Assembly: GCF_008704535.1 (NCBI RefSeq)
Contig: NZ_CP023701.1
Location: forward strand, 620,001 to 684,000
DNA length: 64,000 bases
Source: Streptomyces subrutilus
Lineage (GTDB): Bacteria; Actinomycetota; Actinomycetes; Streptomycetales; Streptomycetaceae
Reading direction: 5' to 3'
Part shown: in pieces, positions 60,006 through 64,000 of the stretch
Position numbering within the stretch: the first letter of the stretch is position 1
Layout of the letters: each line of letters begins with the position of its first letter
The notes under the pieces: model-generated
Told to the model about the DNA's origin: nothing
Seen by the model: only the letters and a program-made list of their open reading frames with translations
Database searches by the model: none
Made by a program: the position numbers and the translations under genes

Positions 60006-61871
60006 ATGGCAAAGCTCAGGGCCGCGCGGGGCGACGAGGCGCGGTCCCTGACCGCACTGGTGCTGCGGTCCAAGGCCCACTGGGGGTACGACGCGGCCTT
60101 CCTGGCCGCGTGCGCGGAGGAACTGCGCCTGCGGGCTGTCGACATGACGGTCCGTCGGGTGGTCGTGGCCGAGGACGAGGAGGGGGCGGCCCTCGGACTG
60201 GCCTCGCTGGAGGGCGACGGGCACCGGGCGGCGCTGGGCCTGCTGTTCGTGGAACCGGCCGCCATCGGCCGGGGGGTGGGGCGGCTCCTCTACCGGGACG
60301 TGCTGCGCCGGGCCGCCGGTCTGGGGGTGCGGCGGCTGGTGATCGACGCCGATCCGCACGCGGCGGGGTTCTACCGCGCGATGGGCGCGGTCCCGGTCCC
60401 CCGGCCCGCGCCCGCTCCCCTTCCCGTGCCCGCACCGGACGGTGCGGGCGGCGAGGAAGGTGACCACGGTGACGGCCCGGCCCCCCTGGTGCGGTTCGAG
60501 GTGGCGCCCCTGCCGCTGGCCGGCTGGGCGCGTGCCTGGACGGGCGGCGGGCGGGCCGTCCACGTCGGCAACGTCGCCGAGTTCAACGGGCAGTTCGCCG
60601 AGCCCTCCCTGGACCGCGACCAGTCGGCCGCGCACCACTACGCCTGTCTGGCCGCGTTCTACAGCCCCACCCCGGCCGCCCTGGTCCTGCCGCGGGCGGT
60701 GCCCGCGGGCTGGGCCGGGCTCGTCTGCCGCCAGCTGGGCTGGACCGGGGTGGAGGTGTACGACGGGCTCGCCCCGGAGACCGGCCCCGGCGGCCTGTCG
60801 GATGCCGTACGGGCCCGCCCGGCGCTCGCCGAACGGCTGACCGGGGCCGGGCTGCCGCTCGTACCGTGGGGGCGGACGCGGGCGTTCGGGCGGCTGGCGG
60901 GCCGGCCGTGGCGGCCGGAGGAGCTGCGGTACGAGTCGAAGTCCGCCGCGCACGGCCTGTTCGCCCGGATCCTGGCGGACGGCGGCCACCCGTCGGTGCT
61001 GCTCCCGGCGCAGTGGCGGGCGGGCACCCGGCGGGCCGCGGTCCGGCTGCTCGCGGGCCGGGCCCGGGCGGGCGAGAGCACCGTTCTGAAATCGGAGCAC
61101 GGCGTCGGGGGTTCGGGTACGACCGTGGTCACGCCGGAGGACGTGCGGGCGGCGGGCGGCGCCCGCGCGGTCCTCCGCCGGCTGCCGCGCGGGCCGGTGC
61201 TGCTGGAGGAGTACGTCCGCGGCCCGGCGCCCGGGGCGGCTCCGCGGGACCTGACCTACGACGGCTTCGTGGACGACGCGGGCCGGGCGCACGAGGTGGG
61301 CGGCGCGGTGATGGACGTCGCGGACGGCGGCTACCGGGGGGCCACGGTCGGCCCGGGGGTCGTGCCGGAGTGGGCGCGCGGGCCGCTGTGCGCCTTCGGC
61401 CGGGCGGTGGGCCGTGCGCTGGCGGAGTCGGGCTACCGGGGCTGGTTCGACGTGGACTTCGTCGCGGACGGCGCGGGCCGGCTCGCACCGACCGAGGCCA
61501 ATCTGCGGCTGACCGGCCCGTCGGTGGCCTTCATGGTGGCGGCCCGGCTCGACGAACTGCGGGGCGCGGGGCACCTCGTACGGATCGCGGACCGGGTGGA
61601 GCTGGGGGCGCGGCTGCCCGACGCGCAGGTGGACGAATGGTGCGCGGCCCTGGCCCGGGACTGCGCGGAGCTGGGCGCGGTCTTCGTCCCGGCGATCCCG
61701 ACCGCGGCCTTCGAACCGGCGCCCTGGATGGGCGTCCTGGTCGCCGCGCACGCCCCGGCGGTGCTGGACGCGGCCGAGGCGCTGGTGCGCGACCGTGCGC
61801 GGGCGGCCGGCGCGGCGTTCGACCCACCGCCGCCGGACCGGCCGGAGCCGTCCGACCGGGGCGACCCCTGA
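60006..61871 (+). CDS. GNAT acetyltransferase fused to an ATP-grasp ligase
   Basis: The 621-residue protein starts MAKLRAARGDEARSLTALVL. Residues 1-135 are a GNAT domain with acetyl-CoA motif VEPAAIGRGVGRLLYRDVLR and the C-terminal ADPHAAGFYRAMGAVPVPRP. After a Pro/acidic linker, residues 165-600 look like a pre-ATP-grasp plus ATP-grasp ligase. It contains VHVGNVAEFNGQFAEPSLDR, a lysine-bearing STVLKSEHGVGGSGTTVVTP, RGPVLLEEYVRGPAPG, GWFDVDFVADGAGRL and APTEANLRLTGPS (metal-binding Glu/Asn). Such ligases form amide bonds via acyl phosphates. The substrate is unknown, and the fusion implies acetylation coupled to ligation. Confidence 0.82.
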   Translation: MAKLRAARGDEARSLTALVLRSKAHWGYDAAFLAACAEELRLRAVDMTVRRVVVAEDEEGAALGLASLEGDGHRAALGLLFVEPAAIGRGVGRLLYRDVLRRAAGLGVRRLVIDADPHAAGFYRAMGAVPVPRPAPAPLPVPAPDGAGGEEGDHGDGPAPLVRFEVAPLPLAGWARAWTGGGRAVHVGNVAEFNGQFAEPSLDRDQSAAHHYACLAAFYSPTPAALVLPRAVPAGWAGLVCRQLGWTGVEVYDGLAPETGPGGLSDAVRARPALAERLTGAGLPLVPWGRTRAFGRLAGRPWRPEELRYESKSAAHGLFARILADGGHPSVLLPAQWRAGTRRAAVRLLAGRARAGESTVLKSEHGVGGSGTTVVTPEDVRAAGGARAVLRRLPRGPVLLEEYVRGPAPGAAPRDLTYDGFVDDAGRAHEVGGAVMDVADGGYRGATVGPGVVPEWARGPLCAFGRAVGRALAESGYRGWFDVDFVADGAGRLAPTEANLRLTGPSVAFMVAARLDELRGAGHLVRIADRVELGARLPDAQVDEWCAALARDCAELGAVFVPAIPTAAFEPAPWMGVLVAAHAPAVLDAAEALVRDRARAAGAAFDPPPPDRPEPSDRGDP

Positions 61872-61915
61872 GCCCGCCCCGATCGGCCCGGGGCCGTCGG
61901 CCCGCCCCGATCGGT

Positions 61916-61951
61916 CGGCGCGGATCGGTCGACACCGACCGGTCCGCGCCG
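61916..61951. terminator. Hairpin between convergent GNAT/ATP-grasp and HAAS genes
   Basis: CGGCGCGGATCGGTCG pairs with CGACCGGTCCGCGCCG over 16 positions with one T/G mismatch (a wobble pair in RNA) and a 4-base loop. It lies 45 bases after the fusion gene and 44 bases after the HAAS gene on the other strand. Confidence 0.7.
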
Positions 61952-61994
61952 CGGCGGCGCTCCCGCGCGTCACCCGCGGGCCCGGGACGACGCC

Positions 61995-62594
61995 TCAGGC
62001 GCGGCGGGTCCGCCAGAGCCATGCCGTCGTGGCGGTCAGCAGGAAGAGCATCGCGAGGTTGGCCAGGAGGGCCGGGACGTCACCGGAGGGGGCGGCGCCG
62101 GAGACGACCCAGATGCTGATGGCGACGGTCGGCAGGACGGCGGTGAGGAGGACGCCCGTGGTCTTCTGGACGGAGGTCCAGTGCACCGAGGTGCAGAGCA
62201 GCACCGCGCCGATGACGCGGAACAAGCTGCTGCAGAACCCCGCGGCGGGGACGTGGGGCAGGGCCGTCGAGACGAGGTACGGGACGGTGAGCATCAGGAG
62301 CGGGACCAGCGGGTGCACCTTGCCGCGCCGTGCGGGGGCACCTGCCGCGCCCCGGGCCGGGGCGCCGAGTGCGCCGCTGCCCGCTTCGGCCAGCGCCGTC
62401 GCCGCGATCGTACGGGGGTCCCCCAGCTCCGCCAGGACGTCGCCGATCGCGGCCCCGGGGCGCTCGGCGCGCGTCACCTCGATGTGTTCGGCGAGGTCGG
62501 CGAGGAGTTCCTGGCGACGGTCGGCGGGGACCGCGGAGGCCTCGCGCTCGACGGTGGAGAGGTAGTCGCGTACCAGGTCGGCAGAGGTCTTCAT
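61995..62594 (-). CDS. HAAS-domain membrane protein paired with PadR
   Basis: The 199-residue protein begins with a soluble HAAS-like helical domain (MKTSADLVRDYLSTVEREAS, RRQELLADLAEHIEVTRAER, LAELGDPRTIAATALAEA). Four hydrophobic segments follow from residue 93 to 195. HAAS proteins are encoded with PadR regulators, and the N-terminal domain is thought to relate to the signalling partner. Its start overlaps the padR stop (ATGA), so the pair is translated together. Downstream of it lies a bidirectional hairpin. Confidence 0.88.
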   Translation of the reverse strand: MKTSADLVRDYLSTVEREASAVPADRRQELLADLAEHIEVTRAERPGAAIGDVLAELGDPRTIAATALAEAGSGALGAPARGAAGAPARRGKVHPLVPLLMLTVPYLVSTALPHVPAAGFCSSLFRVIGAVLLCTSVHWTSVQKTTGVLLTAVLPTVAISIWVVSGAAPSGDVPALLANLAMLFLLTATTAWLWRTRRA

Positions 62595-62965
62595 GCGAGG
62601 TCTCCGGTGGAGGGGTGCGGGGTGGTCAGGAAGCCGTCGACGGCGGTGCGGAAGCCGGGCCAGACGCGGGTGAACTCGTCGAGCGCGGCCCGGCCGCCGT
62701 CGGTGAGCGCGTAGTAGCGACGGGGCGGGCCGGAGGCGGACTCCTGCCAGGTGGTGGTGACCAGGTCGTCGCGGCGGAGCCGGGAGAGCAGCGGGTAGAC
62801 CGTCCCCTGACTGGTGGCCAGCGCGCCGGAGTCCGCGAGGGCGTGCAGGAGTTCGACACCGTAGCGGGGGCGGTCGCGCATCAGGGCGAGCACGCAGTAC
62901 TCCAGAACTCCCTTGCGCAGCTGGGCGGCTGCCCGGGCGTGCTTGATCGACTCACCAGGTTCCAT
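62591..62965 (-). CDS. PadR-family transcriptional regulator
   Basis: The start is the ATG of MEPGESIKHARAAAQLRKGV. Longer frames upstream are not supported. The 124-residue protein has the PadR winged HTH: LRKGVLEYCVLALMRDRPRY, YGVELLHALADSGALATSQG, TVYPLLSRLRRDDLVTTTWQ and RRYYALTDGGRAALDEF. No ribosome site precedes the ATG. A -10-like TATCTT lies 7 bases before it, so the mRNA is probably leaderless. It likely represses its own operon with the HAAS membrane protein. Confidence 0.9.
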   Translation of the reverse strand: MEPGESIKHARAAAQLRKGVLEYCVLALMRDRPRYGVELLHALADSGALATSQGTVYPLLSRLRRDDLVTTTWQESASGPPRRYYALTDGGRAALDEFTRVWPGFRTAVDGFLTTPHPSTGDLA

Positions 62966-63057
62966 GCGATGCAAGATACCTGGTGCGGCAAGCCGCCCGG
63001 AACGGGGGGCACCGGTCGTCGGGTGGAGCGGGTGAGGAGGTCCGCGCCGCCCCGCCG

Positions 63058-63480
63058 TCACCAGCCGCGGACACGCGGCCACCGGGAGCGGATGGTCCGG
63101 GACCGCGGGGCGGTCACGAGGTGGGCCTCGTGCTGCGCGGCGGTCGCACGCGCGTGGACGGGCAGGATGCGCAGGCGGGTGCCTACCGGGACGTCGGGCA
63201 GTGCGGCGGCGCTTCCCGGACGGACCGAGAGGATGCCGTGCTCCTGGCCGGCGCCGGTCATCACCAGGTCCTCGTGGGGGACGCCGTCGAGGTCGGCGAC
63301 GAGATCGTACCCCTTGGCCGTCTTGACGTGCGGGCGCAGCTGCGCGCCCAGGCCGTCCAAGTGCCCGCGCAGCCGGGCGGTGTCGGCGTCGGCCTTCCCC
63401 CGGTCCAGTGCCGGGAAGGGGGTTCCGGGCTCGTCCAGCGTGCCCGCGGCCGGGGCGCCCCCGGTGGGATCAGGACTCAT
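63058..63480 (-). pseudogene. DSD1-type PLP enzyme (D-threonine aldolase/D-serine dehydratase-like) with large internal deletion
   Basis: The 140-residue frame starts MSPDPTGGAPAAGTLDEPGT. It keeps the family's N-terminus, with TPFPALDRGKADADTARLRG and LRPHVKTAKG (the K is the usual PLP lysine region). It then jumps to sequence like the C-terminus, with LVMTGAGQEHGILSV, GTRLRILPVHARATAAQHEA and a terminal RVRGW. Intact members have about 360-380 residues, so roughly 220 are missing in frame. The metal-binding HxC of DSD1 proteins reads HAR, losing the Cys. It is probably inactive, yet has an ATGA overlap with the upstream regulator gene. Confidence 0.72.
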
Positions 63481-64000
63481 GGTTCCTCGCTCTCCGGTTC
63501 CTCGGTCACGGCCCCGCGGCACTGCGCGAGGTCGGTGTAGACGGCGGACCGGGACACGCCCAGCCGCGCGGCGACCCGCGGGACCGCGTTCCGCACGGCG
63601 AACACCGCGCGTTCGTCGAGGGTGAACGTCGTGGTCGGGAGGTGCGCGGGCGCGGCTCCGGCCGGCGCCGACAGGAGGTCGCCGGCCTGCCGCAGCGCGG
63701 TCACGTCGAGGTTGGCGCAGAGCGCACCGAACACACGGCCCTCGTCGTCGCGCAGCGGCATCGTGGACGACTTGACGACGCGGCCGCCCGGGGTGTGCGT
63801 GACGTAGTCGAGGTCGTTCACCGCGTCGTCGCCCGGGGCCGGCACGGAGAGGCCGATCTCGCTCGGCGCCCCGGCGACCTGCCTCCCGGTCACCTGCCCG
63901 GCCGCCGCGACGACGGACCGGTCGCCCCGGTGGTAGTCGTGCAGGACGACCTCGCACGCGGGACCGAACGTCGCCGCCAGCCCCTCGATGACGGGCGTCA
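63477..64000 (-). CDS. YheO-like PAS/HTH regulator, C-terminal part (cut by window end)
   Basis: The frame is open to the window edge, with TPVIEGLAATFGPACEVVLH and DYHRGDRSVVAAAGQVTGR at the visible beginning. It continues with TPGGRVVKSSTMPLRDDEGR and VFGALCANLDVT, the PAS_6 domain of YheO/DauR-type regulators. The C-terminal HTH is VPRRVAARLGVSRSAVYTDL in type (sequence here NAVPRVAARLGVSRSAVYTD). Such regulators typically control D-amino-acid catabolism, which fits the adjacent DSD1-like gene whose start overlaps this stop (ATGA). The N-terminal residues lie outside the window. Confidence 0.82.
   Translation of the reverse strand, partial: TPVIEGLAATFGPACEVVLHDYHRGDRSVVAAAGQVTGRQVAGAPSEIGLSVPAPGDDAVNDLDYVTHTPGGRVVKSSTMPLRDDEGRVFGALCANLDVTALRQAGDLLSAPAGAAPAHLPTTTFTLDERAVFAVRNAVPRVAARLGVSRSAVYTDLAQCRGAVTEEPESEEP

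Overview
The window is very GC-rich, with G/C in nearly every third codon position. It has overlapping ATGA/GTGA gene junctions, many TetR/MarR/GntR/PadR regulators, a gamma-butyrolactone (GBL) signalling locus and a high-affinity actinobacterial [NiFe]-hydrogenase. Together these point to a Streptomyces-type actinomycete chromosome. No rRNA, tRNA, CRISPR array, insertion sequence or phage genes were seen. All family names come from reading motifs, not from database searches.

Layout. 1-6.5 kb: a cut DUF1206 gene, a secreted M64 metallopeptidase, an XRE-TPR regulator, a TetR/DHA2-exporter pair with a clear operator, and two small conserved proteins. 6.6-20.0 kb (minus strand): a complete group 1h (Hhy) uptake hydrogenase locus. 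Its order is small subunit, large subunit, four accessory genes, maturation protease, a tiny membrane protein, then hypA-B-F-C-D-E, nearly all joined by stop/start overlaps. It probably scavenges trace atmospheric H2. 20.5-22.6 kb: a divergent DHA2 exporter/MarR pair.

22.7-36.1 kb is the most distinctive region. A minus-strand run encodes a ferredoxin reductase, a [2Fe-2S] ferredoxin, a three-histidine-box membrane desaturase, both subunits of a B12-dependent glutamate (methylaspartate) mutase, a quinone oxidoreductase, an EamA exporter and a PLP decarboxylase. It abuts a GBL locus: an AfsA synthase, an SDR reductase and two TetR-family receptor homologues. Four related 19-bp palindromic elements sit before the four transcription units. 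I infer a hormone-controlled pathway for an exported glutamate/methylaspartate-derived small molecule, made without PKS or NRPS. Its left edge is a start-less, frameshifted remnant of a lectin-domain secreted protein.

36.2-45.3 kb: a second, divergent NAD-dependent DNA ligase, a glycine-betaine-type ABC transporter, a VanZ-like protein, a SigB/SigF-family sigma factor divergent from a winged-helix regulator, and a HutC-type GntR regulator with a DasR-like site. 45.4-52.4 kb: two divergent IucA/IucC (NIS siderophore) synthetases, a methyltransferase, a Tat-exported bicovalent flavoprotein oxidase and a secreted trypsin-like protease. 52.7-59.4 kb: a two-component system, an aldehyde dehydrogenase, a DoxX protein and an alpha/beta hydrolase-membrane acyltransferase pair. 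This ends at a perfect 34-bp hairpin. 59.5-64.0 kb: a DUF350 protein, a GNAT/ATP-grasp fusion, a PadR-HAAS pair, and an internally deleted DSD1-type PLP enzyme next to a YheO-like regulator cut by the window end.
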